A stretch of DNA of 47,548 nt from DATNPH01 sp036703315 (GCA_036703315.1 DATNPH010000022.1:1-47548), one strand, 5' to 3'. Numbered from the stretch's first letter, positions 7,956-15,166 are shown. The notes: a model not told the origin generated them from the sequence alone. Translations and numbers: made by a program.

Positions 7956-10328
7956 CTATTGCACCCGTTGCAAACTTGTACGTTTTGGATCCAGTATCTT
8001 TTGACCAAGACCAGGAAATTTAACAGCAATACTGATTCTGTTTCCTGAGCCAAAAACATGAGTGACTTCACCAGTACCAAAGGCATCGTGAATAAGCAAC
8101 TCGCCAACTCTCCAATCCTGTGATTGGGGTGTTGAGCGTTTGGATTTTTGTTGCTTGGGTTCTGTTAGGGAAGCGGTAGCGAGGTTACGAGCGTCTGCTG
8201 ATGGAGTTTGCCAATTGGCTTTGACTTTCACCAACGTACTGCTGATTAGTTCTTTCGGTAATTCTTCAAGAAACTGCGATCGCACAGCCGGTTCACGATT
8301 ACCATAAAGGCGGCGTTCACGAGCGTGGGAAAGAAACAGCTGTTCTTGAGCGCGGGTGATGCCTACATAACAGAGACGACGTTCCTCTTCTAGAGCAATG
8401 GGGTCATCCATTGAGCGGTAGTTGGGGAATAGTCCTTGTTCTAGCCCTACCAAAAATACGACAGGAAACTCTAACCCTTTAGCGGCGTGTAGCGTCATCA
8501 GAGATACCGCTTTTTGTCCCTCTTTCAAGTCGTCTAAATCAGAAGCAAGAGAGGCATTTGCGAGAAATCCTTCTAAGCTTGTATCTTCGTTTTCTTCCTG
8601 AAATTGCAGGACAGCATTATAAAGTTCCGAGATGTTTTCCAGGCGATTCTCCGCTTCGTCGGTGCCCTGCTTTTTCAAGTCCTCAATATAACCAGACTCT
8701 TCCACAATTCCTTGGACAATCTCAGCCGCAGAAAGATTCTCGACTTGGTTTTGCCACCGTCCAATGAGTTGGGCGAAACTGTTTACCGATTTGGCTGAAC
8801 GTCCAGCCATGGTGTTAACTGATGTTTCATCACTAAGGATTTCCCAGAGCGGTACACCTAATTCTTTGGCAGCACCCACAAGTGCCTCAACAGTGGCTTG
8901 ACCAATACCACGTCGGGGAGTGTTAATGATGCGTAGGAGGCTGACAGTGTCATCGGGATTTGCGATCGCTCTTAGATAAGCCAAGGCATCTTTAATTTCT
9001 TTGCGGTCATAGAACTTCAAACCACCGACAATAATGTAAGGTACTTTACCCCGTAGGGCATCTTCAAAGGGTCGAGATTGGGCATTGGTACGGTACAGAA
9101 TGGCAAAACTGCCCCAGTCGAGTTCTGGGTTTTGTTGCTCTATTTGGCGGATTTGCTTGACAACAAACTGTGCTTCTTCTACCTCGTCATCAGCTTTGTG
9201 AGCATAAATCTGTTCCCCTAAGCCCCGTGTCGCTTTTAGTACTTTATCAATGCGCTGGGTGTTCTTCTCAATCAGTTGATTAGCGGCTTGAAGAATATTT
9301 TCCCTGGAACGATAGTTTTCTTCTAGTTTCACCATCGTGCGGGTATCATCATCGAGCAACCCGTCGCCAAAATCTTGCTGGAAACCCAACAATATGGTAT
9401 AGTCCGCCATCCTAAATGAATAGATAGACTGATCGGCATCACCCACTACGAAAATTGAGCGATCGCGCCAATCCCATTGGCTCTTTATAGTTTCTCCGTT
9501 AGTAGTCAGCAGACGAATCAAGTCATATTGAATTCGGTTAGTGTCCTGATATTCATCTACTAAAATGTGACGGAATTGCTGATGCCAGTATCCTAAGACA
9601 GTTTCATTCTGCTGAAATAGTTTCACTGGCACTAAAATCAAGTCATCAAAGTCGAGGGCGTTGTTAGAGGCTAGCTGGTCTTGATAATAGCCGTAGACTT
9701 CAGCAATCACTCGCCCTTTGTAATTGGATTGTTCTTTCTCAAATTCTTGGGGAGATAAGCCTAAGTTTTTGGCATTACTGATGGCGTAGCGGATTTTACG
9801 CGGGTCAAATTTTTTGTCATCTAGGTTTAACTGTTTGGTGACAATGTTTTTGACGAGACTCTGGGCATCTGATTCATCAAAGATAGAAAAGTTACGGCTC
9901 CACTGATGTCCTTTTTCATCTTGATATTTATTAATATCGAGGCGGAGAATCCGAGCAAATAGACTGTGGAACGTTCCAATCCACAAGGGTTTGATGTATT
10001 TTTTGTAGACACGCGATCGCAACTGAGTTTGTTCTTCCTCTGGCAGTACTTCCAAACGTTGCCCGTGTTTTGAAAGCGCCATCTGCTGGGCAAATATGGT
10101 TTCAATCCGGGTTTTCATCTCCCGTGCGGCTTTGTTGGTGAAGGTTACCGCTAGGATGTTTTCCGGATCGACTCTGTGGGTGAGAATGAGATTGGCAATT
10201 CGATAAGTGAGTGCCCTTGTCTTACCGGAACCAGCCCCAGCAACCACAAGCAAGGGACCGCAGAAATGTTCGACGGCGCGACGTTGGGAGGGGTTGAGGT
10301 GGCTGAGGAAATCTATGGTTTGAGTCAT
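7956..10328 (-). CDS. pcrA: ATP-dependent DNA helicase, PcrA/UvrD family (SF1A)
   Basis: The 790-residue enzyme has the full set of SF1A motifs: Walker A G-A-G-S-G-K-T at residues 31-37, motif II D-E-Y-Q-D-T, V-V-G-D-A-D-Q-S-I-Y-S-F-R (motif III) and the late motif C-Y-V-G-I-T-R-A near residue 630. The tail G-E-L-L-I-H-D-A-F-G-T-G-E-V resembles the Tudor-like C-terminus of PcrA. Such 3'-5' helicases act in nucleotide excision repair, removal of RecA filaments and resolution of transcription-replication conflicts. The ATG at 10326-10328 is the natural start. The length is slightly above the usual 720-780. Nothing unusual is seen. Confidence 0.96.
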   Translation of the reverse strand: MTQTIDFLSHLNPSQRRAVEHFCGPLLVVAGAGSGKTRALTYRIANLILTHRVDPENILAVTFTNKAAREMKTRIETIFAQQMALSKHGQRLEVLPEEEQTQLRSRVYKKYIKPLWIGTFHSLFARILRLDINKYQDEKGHQWSRNFSIFDESDAQSLVKNIVTKQLNLDDKKFDPRKIRYAISNAKNLGLSPQEFEKEQSNYKGRVIAEVYGYYQDQLASNNALDFDDLILVPVKLFQQNETVLGYWHQQFRHILVDEYQDTNRIQYDLIRLLTTNGETIKSQWDWRDRSIFVVGDADQSIYSFRMADYTILLGFQQDFGDGLLDDDTRTMVKLEENYRSRENILQAANQLIEKNTQRIDKVLKATRGLGEQIYAHKADDEVEEAQFVVKQIRQIEQQNPELDWGSFAILYRTNAQSRPFEDALRGKVPYIIVGGLKFYDRKEIKDALAYLRAIANPDDTVSLLRIINTPRRGIGQATVEALVGAAKELGVPLWEILSDETSVNTMAGRSAKSVNSFAQLIGRWQNQVENLSAAEIVQGIVEESGYIEDLKKQGTDEAENRLENISELYNAVLQFQEENEDTSLEGFLANASLASDLDDLKEGQKAVSLMTLHAAKGLEFPVVFLVGLEQGLFPNYRSMDDPIALEEERRLCYVGITRAQEQLFLSHARERRLYGNREPAVRSQFLEELPKELISSTLVKVKANWQTPSADARNLATASLTEPKQQKSKRSTPQSQDWRVGELLIHDAFGTGEVTHVFGSGNRISIAVKFPGLGQKILDPKRTSLQRVQ

Positions 10329-10589
10329 GGCGACGTGAGGCGACTGGGCAAGGTCTGAGCAAGGAAGTCTATTCTAGTCAAGGGTATCGTATCTTTGCCG
10401 CAGACTGTAGGGGTGAGATGCGATCGCAATCCACGAGAGGTTCAATCTCCTCCTGGGAAGTGTTGGTTCCTAGATTAGATAATAGGGATGAAAAACGCAT
10501 CGGTGTAACGTGTAAGCCAAGAGCAAAAGATCGCATCATACACTAACCCGCTCATCCGGCAGTGAATTAATTCACTCCTAGCAACTATA

Positions 10590-10802
10590 GTGGGAGTTCT
10601 GACGGCTGAAGTTAGTATAGAAAACATTCAGAAGGTTTTGGGGTTTATTGGCGATCGCATCCCAAATAAGCCCGTTGTGATTAAAGTAAAAGTAGGCGAA
10701 CAGGAAGTCGAGATTGAAGCCAAAAGCCGTAAGGAGTTAGAAGACGCCGAGAGAGTGGTTCGCCAACTTTTGGCACAGATGCAAGACTCTGACGATGCCT
10801 AA
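10590..10802 (+). CDS. Small EACC1-like protein (possible effector-associated constant component)
   Basis: The protein has 70 residues, starts with GTG and overlaps the start of the caspase gene by eight bases, so the two are almost certainly translationally coupled. Its pattern is a short helix, then two strands (P-V-V-I-K-V-K-V and Q-E-V-E-I-E-A), then a long charged helix (K-E-L-E-D-A-E-R-V-V-R-Q-L-L). That is how I remember the C-terminal half of EACC1, a constant small component of effector-associated conflict systems in multicellular bacteria. The assignment is inference from fold pattern and context, not a proven match. It has no signal peptide or membrane segment and should be a cytoplasmic partner or regulator of the caspase. 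Confidence 0.72.
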   Translation: MGVLTAEVSIENIQKVLGFIGDRIPNKPVVIKVKVGEQEVEIEAKSRKELEDAERVVRQLLAQMQDSDDA

Positions 10803-12477
10803 GAAAGTAGCACTGCTGATTGGGGTCAGCCAGTATGACGCGGGTTTAGATGCACTTCCGGGAGCTCGCAATGATGTGGAAGCGATGCGGCGAGTGTTGC
10901 AAGACCCGGACATCGGGGGTTTTGATGGGGTGGAAACCTTGCTTGACCCCGACCCCAATGCCATGCAAGTCGCTATTAATCGACTGTTTGCCAGTTGCCA
11001 AAAGGAAGACCTGGCAGTACTGTTTTTCTCGGGTCATGGCAAGGTGGATGATTATGAAGGTAGGCTTTACCTGACCACTCGCCTCACCGACGAACAGTTC
11101 TACAAAGCAACGTCAGTACCTGCAAGCTTTGTGCATGACTTAATGAATGATAGTCGGTGCAAGCGACAGGTCGTGATTTTGGACTGTTGTTATAGTGGTG
11201 CATTTTCGGCAGGATGGCAGCCTAAAAGCGGTGGTGTTGTTGATATTGAACGAGAATTGGGGGGCGAAGGACGAGCCGTTCTCACCTCTTCAACTGCCTT
11301 GGAAAAATCCTTTGAGCATGAAGGGTCGGGAATTTATACTCGCTTCCTAGTTGAGGGGTTGGAGACGGGGGCAGCAGACCGAGATGGAACGGGTACAATT
11401 TCCATCTCGGAATTGCACGACTATGCCAAGGAGAAGGTGCAGGCGGCTAAGCCGGCGATGAAGCCAGAAATTTACTCGCACAAAGAAGGCTTCAATATTA
11501 TCCTGACTCGTTCGCCCGTAAATGACCCTGAATTGGAGTATCGCCGAGAGGCTGAGAAATGGGTTAAGAAGCGTCAGGGTGAAATTTCTCATATTGGTCG
11601 CACAGCTTTAAACAAATCAGCAACAAAATTAAAGTTATCGCCGGAAGTTACCAAAAGGATTGAGGCGGAAGTTCTAGCGCCCTACGAGGAACACAAGGCA
11701 AATCTGAAGGAATACGAAGAGGTATTGATTGAAGAATTAGAGCGGGAATCTCCTCTGAGTGAAGTGACTCGCGAAGAATTGAAGAATTTTCAACAAGTTT
11801 TGGGTCTTACAGATGAAGATGTAGCGCGAATTGAAGCGTCAATTCTTTCTGAGAAAGAAGCCGAGTACCTAAAACAAGAGGAAGCAGAAAGACAGCAACA
11901 ACAATCTCAAATCTCTGCGTTTTCTGATGAAGACACTCAAAAATCTCAAATCCCCAATCCAAAATCGGATGACCTCAGTTCTGAAAAGAATGTAGACTAC
12001 ACTCGGCTGCGGAATTTACTAGCAGCAGTAAATTGGAAAGAAGCAGATGAAGAAACTTTCGCTGTTATGCTCAAGGCAGCAGGACGAGAGCTAGAAGGCT
12101 GGCTAGATACCGAGTCTATAGAAAAGTTTCCTAGTACAGACCTCCGCACGATTGACCGTCTTTGGATAAAGTACAGCGATGGACACTTCGGTTTTAGCGT
12201 ACAGAAGCGCATCTGGGAGAGCGTAGGGGGAAAACCTGGGCAGCACAACTATAAAATCTACAAAAAGTTTTGCGATCGCGTGGGGTGGCGCGTGGAAGGA
12301 GAATGGATAACCGACTTGGAAATGGCTTTTCACCAAAATAGCCAGCATAGCCAGCAAGGACACTTCCCAAAAGCACATTGGAAGAGGACAGGGGTGGTTG
12401 GCTGGCTGGTGGGGTGGAGGGTGGGGAAGGGGAGGTTGATATGTCTCTTCTGTCTTCTCTGGCGTCGAGACTTGTAG
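10795..12477 (+). CDS. Caspase-like (peptidase C14) protein fused to a GUN4 domain
   Basis: This 560-residue protein has three parts. Residues 1-240 are a caspase fold with the catalytic pair His81 (F-S-G-H-G) and Cys132 (D-C-C-Y-S-G). Residues 245-370 are a charged, largely helical region with two similar units (L-S-P-E-V-T-K-R-I-E and L-T-D-E-D-V-A-R-I-E). Residues 400-515 are a GUN4 domain with the hallmark D-L-R-T-I-D-R-L-W-I-K-Y and F-G-F-S-V-Q-K. GUN4 binds porphyrins such as protoporphyrin IX and Mg-protoporphyrin in chlorophyll synthesis. A caspase/GUN4 fusion suggests a protease gated by tetrapyrrole or photo-oxidative status. Together with the small upstream partner it fits a programmed-death or conflict effector. 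The last ~30 residues (G-W-L-V-G-W-R-V-G) look like read-through of noncoding DNA. Confidence 0.9.
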   Translation: MPKKVALLIGVSQYDAGLDALPGARNDVEAMRRVLQDPDIGGFDGVETLLDPDPNAMQVAINRLFASCQKEDLAVLFFSGHGKVDDYEGRLYLTTRLTDEQFYKATSVPASFVHDLMNDSRCKRQVVILDCCYSGAFSAGWQPKSGGVVDIERELGGEGRAVLTSSTALEKSFEHEGSGIYTRFLVEGLETGAADRDGTGTISISELHDYAKEKVQAAKPAMKPEIYSHKEGFNIILTRSPVNDPELEYRREAEKWVKKRQGEISHIGRTALNKSATKLKLSPEVTKRIEAEVLAPYEEHKANLKEYEEVLIEELERESPLSEVTREELKNFQQVLGLTDEDVARIEASILSEKEAEYLKQEEAERQQQQSQISAFSDEDTQKSQIPNPKSDDLSSEKNVDYTRLRNLLAAVNWKEADEETFAVMLKAAGRELEGWLDTESIEKFPSTDLRTIDRLWIKYSDGHFGFSVQKRIWESVGGKPGQHNYKIYKKFCDRVGWRVEGEWITDLEMAFHQNSQHSQQGHFPKAHWKRTGVVGWLVGWRVGKGRLICLFCLLWRRDL

Positions 12478-12551
12478 AGTTTAATATATGAGGGTTTCAG
12501 GTTTTTGTAAAGATTTGCTACTGAGGAGAATTCCACGAAGCCGCGCCATTT

Positions 12552-12761
12552 TTAGCTTTCCGATACCTGGCACCGCTCCCCAAGCATGACTCCTGCCGCC
12601 TGCTGGTTATAACAATTAGCAAAGACAAACTTTTCTGCAACGGCTTGCACCTCCGAATCGGGTGCTTCCCACTGCGCCCAAGGTAAAGCCATCTGTCCTG
12701 GATTAACTAAGCCCTCAGAATGGAATTCTGGGGCTATAAAAACTAAGTCCGCCTGCGCGGA
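12552..12761 (-). pseudogene. Gene remnant cut by a palindromic repeat
   Basis: On the minus strand an open stretch ends at TAA 12552-12554 and reads as plausible protein (F-I-A-P-E-F-H-S-E-G-L-V-N-P-G, then F-V-F-A-N-C-Y-N-Q-Q-A-A-G-V-M-L-G). About 66 codons upstream it runs into an in-frame TAG inside the palindrome at 12746-12763. No start codon fits a whole gene. I do not recognise the family. The picture is the 3' end of a gene whose 5' part was lost when the repeat inserted or the region was rearranged. Confidence 0.45.
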
Positions 12762-12832
12762 CTAACAAAACGGCAAGAGTCTTAACCCGCGCAGGCGGGT
12801 TTTGTTTGTGTAGCTGCGGTTTCAACCGCCAT
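12742..12832. repeat. Cluster of GC-rich palindromes (interspersed repeat)
   Basis: Three hairpins follow each other: AGTCCGC/GCGGACT (12746-12763), AACCCGC/GCGGGTT (12784-12801) and GCGGTT/AACCGC (12816-12829). The first two share the loop core CTGC/GCAG in opposite orientation. This is the kind of short dispersed cassette common in filamentous cyanobacterial genomes; no transposase is present. Confidence 0.7.
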
Positions 12833-12920
12833 GTGCAAGATATGAATTAAATCAGGGCTTCGAGTAAGGAACACATTTCGTATCAATACAACAAGATACC
12901 AGCAAGGTACTCGTCTTTTT

Positions 12921-13241
12921 GCGATCGCCTGAAATCAACGACAGCGATCGCCTTCTACCAATGCTATCCAAATCTTCCGTGTCAATTTTCGGGTGTTTCT
13001 GGAAAAGATAATTGGATTTTGCAGCCACGTTCCTTTAACCGCTTATTCATTCTTTAATTACAGTTTCTAGGGGATGATGAGTTATCTGTTCTGCTTTTAG
13101 GTGGCTGAGCTCCATAGCCTTATCAGATGGTCTATTCCGTTTATGCTAGCAATCCTCAAAGATAGCTATATGGGGATGCGATCGCCCTCTCCTTACGCTA
13201 CCCAGATTGAGCGATCGCCTGGAATCAACGGGAGCGATCGC
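12921..13241. repeat. Two copies of a HIP1-bounded ~31-base repeat
   Basis: Copies at 12921-12951 and 13211-13241 both begin and end with GCGATCGC and share the interior CTG(A/G)AATCAACG. They differ at three positions and lie in the same orientation 290 bases apart. The region between them shows no convincing gene; a short ORF at 13101-13289 has no recognisable content. Confidence 0.75.
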
Positions 13242-13253
13242 ACAGTGAATGCG

Positions 13254-13287
13254 AGATACCCGACTTCTCTAAAGAAGTCGGGTATCT
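13254..13287. repeat. Perfect hairpin, 15-bp arms and 4-base loop
   Basis: AGATACCCGACTTCT at 13254-13268 is followed by loop CTAA and its exact reverse complement at 13273-13287. No T-tract follows, so it is not a standard intrinsic terminator; it resembles dispersed cyanobacterial palindromes. It sits just upstream of the putative promoter of the ThrRS leader. Confidence 0.85.
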
Positions 13288-13331
13288 GAACCGCTAACAT
13301 CTTACAACTTCGATAGAATTCCTATAGCGAC

Positions 13332-13360
13332 TTGACAAACCCCATAGAGTTGCTTAAATG
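13332..13360 (+). promoter_or_regulatory. Putative promoter for the ThrRS leader region
   Basis: TTGACA at 13332-13337 matches a perfect -35 element. With a 17-base spacer, TAAATG at 13355-13360 would be a weak -10. The predicted start would lie about 40 bases before the first leader ORF. This is a guess from consensus only. No clear Zur-type palindrome was seen nearby. Confidence 0.35.
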
Positions 13361-13408
13361 GTTTTATAGCCTTTGAGACTTTGATTAAGTAAGTATTTGT
13401 AACAACTA

Positions 13409-13477
13409 ATGGCACCCAAGCTCTGTCTGACAACCACTACCGGAACTACCCTAACTACCAGCCTGGGAGGGTTGTGA
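13409..13477 (+). CDS. Threonine-rich leader peptide 1 (attenuator ORF)
   Basis: A 22-codon ORF, ATG to TGA. Eight of its codons are threonine: residues 8-11, 13-14 and 16-17, in the order T-T-T-T-G-T-T-L-T-T. It starts M-A-P-K-L-C-L and ends S-L-G-G-L. The final Gly-Gly codons lie in GGGAGGG, which can pair with the 5' arm of the terminator at 13517-13547. Lying upstream of a threonyl-tRNA synthetase gene, it has the layout of a classical amino-acid attenuator: ribosome stalling for lack of Thr-tRNA would expose the pairing segment. No strong Shine-Dalgarno is visible, as is common in cyanobacteria. It shares L-C, the Thr run and the Gly-Gly end with leader 2, so the two look duplicated. Confidence 0.75.
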   Translation: MAPKLCLTTTTGTTLTTSLGGL

Positions 13478-13523
13478 AGACGAGCTTGCTTGCCTAAGAA
13501 GCCAGAATTCAGTTCACCCCTCC
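13462..13523 (+). promoter_or_regulatory. Proposed antiterminator pairing 1
   Basis: GGAGGG at 13466-13471, the last codons of leader 1, is complementary to CCCTCC at 13518-13523, the 5' arm of terminator 1; flanking CT and AG add two pairs past one mismatch. A ribosome at the leader stop codon would cover the first segment and let the terminator form. A ribosome stalled on the Thr codons would leave it free. This is inference from complementarity. Confidence 0.5.
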
Positions 13524-13547
13524 AAGCAACGCTTCGGAGGGGTTTTT
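13517..13547 (+). terminator. Intrinsic terminator 1 (attenuator)
   Basis: CCCCTCC (13517-13523) pairs with GGAGGGG (13536-13542). AAGC/GCTT stacks inside with one bulged C and a three-base loop, and TTTTT follows at 13543-13547. It lies 40 bases after the stop codon of leader 1 and before leader 2, so by default it would end transcription ahead of the synthetase gene. Confidence 0.85.
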
Positions 13548-13619
13548 AATTGCTGGCAACCCATCTAGGTAAAAGCAAAAACCGCACCTACACAAAAACA
13601 CTGACGAATGAGAAGACAG

Positions 13620-13685
13620 ATGATTCTTTGCGCTGACTTGATGACAACTACCACCACCACCGAAATCGCACCTGGAGGGACGTGA
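13620..13685 (+). CDS. Threonine-rich leader peptide 2 (attenuator ORF)
   Basis: A 21-codon ORF, ATG to TGA, with six consecutive threonine codons at residues 9-14 (ACA ACT ACC ACC ACC ACC) and a seventh Thr as the last residue. The N-terminal part M-I-L-C-A-D-L-M parallels leader 1, and the end P-G-G-T again encodes Gly-Gly over a GGAGGG stretch. The terminator at 13721-13751 follows 36 bases after its stop. It would act as a second threonine-dependent gate in series with leader 1. A weak GAGAAG lies just before the ATG. Confidence 0.75.
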   Translation: MILCADLMTTTTTTEIAPGGT

Positions 13686-13730
13686 TGTAATTCGTCATGG
13701 CAGCAATACTCAAACGTTTCCCCCTCCAGG
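13671..13730 (+). promoter_or_regulatory. Proposed antiterminator pairing 2, nine perfect base pairs
   Basis: CCTGGAGGG at 13671-13679, near the end of leader 2, is the exact reverse complement of CCCTCCAGG at 13722-13730, which includes the 5' arm and part of the loop stem of terminator 2. The two structures are mutually exclusive. The segment starts ten bases after the last codon of the Thr run, so it would stay largely exposed when a ribosome stalls early in the run and be masked when it reaches the stop codon. Confidence 0.6.
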
Positions 13731-13751
13731 CAATCCTCGGAGGGGTTTTTT
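13721..13751 (+). terminator. Intrinsic terminator 2 (attenuator)
   Basis: CCCCTCC (13721-13727) pairs with GGAGGGG (13739-13745). An inner AGG/CCT stem with a bulged C gives the same shape as terminator 1, and six T follow at 13746-13751. It ends 25 bases before the ThrRS ATG, inside the same transcript. Confidence 0.87.
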
Positions 13752-13776
13752 AGTAGTTATCAACAGGAGAACAACA

Positions 13777-15054
13777 ATGTACGACCATCGAGCGATTGCG
13801 CGAAGCGCACCAGCAAAGCTGATCGCAAAAGCGATGAATCTATTTCATTTTGAAGAACACAGTCCCGGTATGGTCTTCTGGCACCCGATGGGGTTGAGGG
13901 TGTTCCGGACGATTGAAGATTTCATGCGACGAGTTTATCAATCTCATGGCTTTGAAGAAGTGCGATCGCCCATAGCATTGAGTCGTTCGCTGTGGGAGAA
14001 GTCGGGACACTGGGATAAGTTTGCCAACAACATGTTTGTCGTCGGCAGTCTGCAACAGGATAACTCGGCTGATGGGGAGGCTCAAAACGCTGATTCGCAA
14101 GCTGTTAACCTAGAATACGCCTTGAAGCCGATGTCTTGTCCCGCTCATATCGCCATTTACAAGGCACACAAGCGAAGTTACCGGGAAATGCCCATGCGGC
14201 TGATGGAATTTGGCATCGCGCACCGAAATGAACCGTCGGGTACGCTTTCGGGTTGTATGCGCTTGCGCCAGTTCGTGCAAGATGATGCCCATATCTTTTG
14301 CCGAGAAGCGGACTTGATTGGCGAGATTGGCAATTTTCTCAACATGGTTAAAGAGGTCTATGCCGCGTTTGGTTACGAGAAGTTTGCCATCCGAATTTCC
14401 CTCAGACCTGAGCAACGGTATGGTTCTGACGCACTCTGGGACAGAGCAGAAGCTGCTTTAATTAATGCCTGTCAGGTATTGGGCTACGCTTATGAGCTAT
14501 TGCCCGGTGAGGGAGCTTACTATGCTCCCAAGATTGAGGTTAGTCTGGAAGATCGTCTTGGCCGCTCTTGGCAGTGCGGCACGATTCAGGTTGATTTCAA
14601 TTTCCCCCAAATTTTTGATCTGTCATTCGTCAATCAAGAGGGCAAGCTGGAGCAACCTGTGATGGTACACCAGGCTGTTTTAGGTTCAATTGAGCGTTGG
14701 ATTGGTATTTTGCTGGAAAACCAAGGTGCATTACCCTTATGGCTAGCTCCAGTTCAGGTTGCTGTTGCTTCGATTTCCGAGAAGTCGGCAGACTGGGCGG
14801 AAGCTGTATTTGCAAGGCTTGGGCGGATGGGAATCAGGGCGGAACTTCATGCAGATGATGCCACGATTTCCAAGAAGATTCGGGAACTCTCCCAACGGAA
14901 GCTGCCACTGATTGCAATTGTCGGCGAACGGGAGGCGGCTAACGGTACGGTGAATCTTCGTCGCTTGGGGGCTTCGGGTCAGGAGGAAATTGCATTTGCC
15001 CAGCTAGAGGAGGAACTTTCTAGCCATCAAAATAACTTAGCAGTCGCAAATTAG
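13777..15054 (+). CDS. thrS: Threonyl-tRNA synthetase, short form without the N-terminal editing domain
   Basis: The 425-residue protein holds only the class II catalytic core and the anticodon-binding domain; a standard bacterial ThrRS has about 640 residues with TGS and editing domains in front. Zinc ligands are all present: Cys121 (M-S-C-P-A-H), His172 (D-D-A-H-I-F) and His298 (M-V-H-Q-A). Motif 2 is around R-N-E-P-S-G (150-155) and motif 3 is G-S-I-E-R-W (303-308). Without the editing domain it should mischarge tRNA-Thr with serine unless another ThrRS proofreads in trans, as described for the duplicated ThrRS T1/T2 of Anabaena. AGGAG at 13765-13769 is a good ribosome binding site. Upstream lie two Thr-rich leader ORFs with terminators, implying control by threonyl-tRNA supply. 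A second, full-length thrS is expected elsewhere in the genome. Confidence 0.95.
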   Translation: MYDHRAIARSAPAKLIAKAMNLFHFEEHSPGMVFWHPMGLRVFRTIEDFMRRVYQSHGFEEVRSPIALSRSLWEKSGHWDKFANNMFVVGSLQQDNSADGEAQNADSQAVNLEYALKPMSCPAHIAIYKAHKRSYREMPMRLMEFGIAHRNEPSGTLSGCMRLRQFVQDDAHIFCREADLIGEIGNFLNMVKEVYAAFGYEKFAIRISLRPEQRYGSDALWDRAEAALINACQVLGYAYELLPGEGAYYAPKIEVSLEDRLGRSWQCGTIQVDFNFPQIFDLSFVNQEGKLEQPVMVHQAVLGSIERWIGILLENQGALPLWLAPVQVAVASISEKSADWAEAVFARLGRMGIRAELHADDATISKKIRELSQRKLPLIAIVGEREAANGTVNLRRLGASGQEEIAFAQLEEELSSHQNNLAVAN

Positions 15055-15060
15055 ATTATG

Positions 15061-15148
15061 GCGGTTCTCAATTGAATACTCTTGTAGCTTGTTCGTAAGG
15101 GCTTTGGTATCGTGCCCCTACCCTGTAGTAGGCGCAGCTGAGAACCGC
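15061..15148. repeat. Inverted repeat between convergent genes
   Basis: GCGGTTCTCA at 15061-15070 and TGAGAACCGC at 15139-15148 form a ten-pair stem around a loop of about 68 bases. It lies between the convergent ends of thrS and the lipoprotein gene. There is no T-tract, so it looks more like a dispersed repeat than a terminator. Confidence 0.65.
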
Positions 15149-15166
15149 TATAATTTCACCCACTCA

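Noticed and set aside
13101..13289. 62-codon ORF downstream of the repeats
   Set aside because: It runs through a HIP1-bounded repeat and a perfect hairpin, and its translation has no protein-like pattern.
13320..13776. T-box riboswitch upstream of thrS
   Set aside because: No T-box consensus or tRNA-pairing specifier loop was found. The two Thr-rich reading frames with their own terminators explain the region better.
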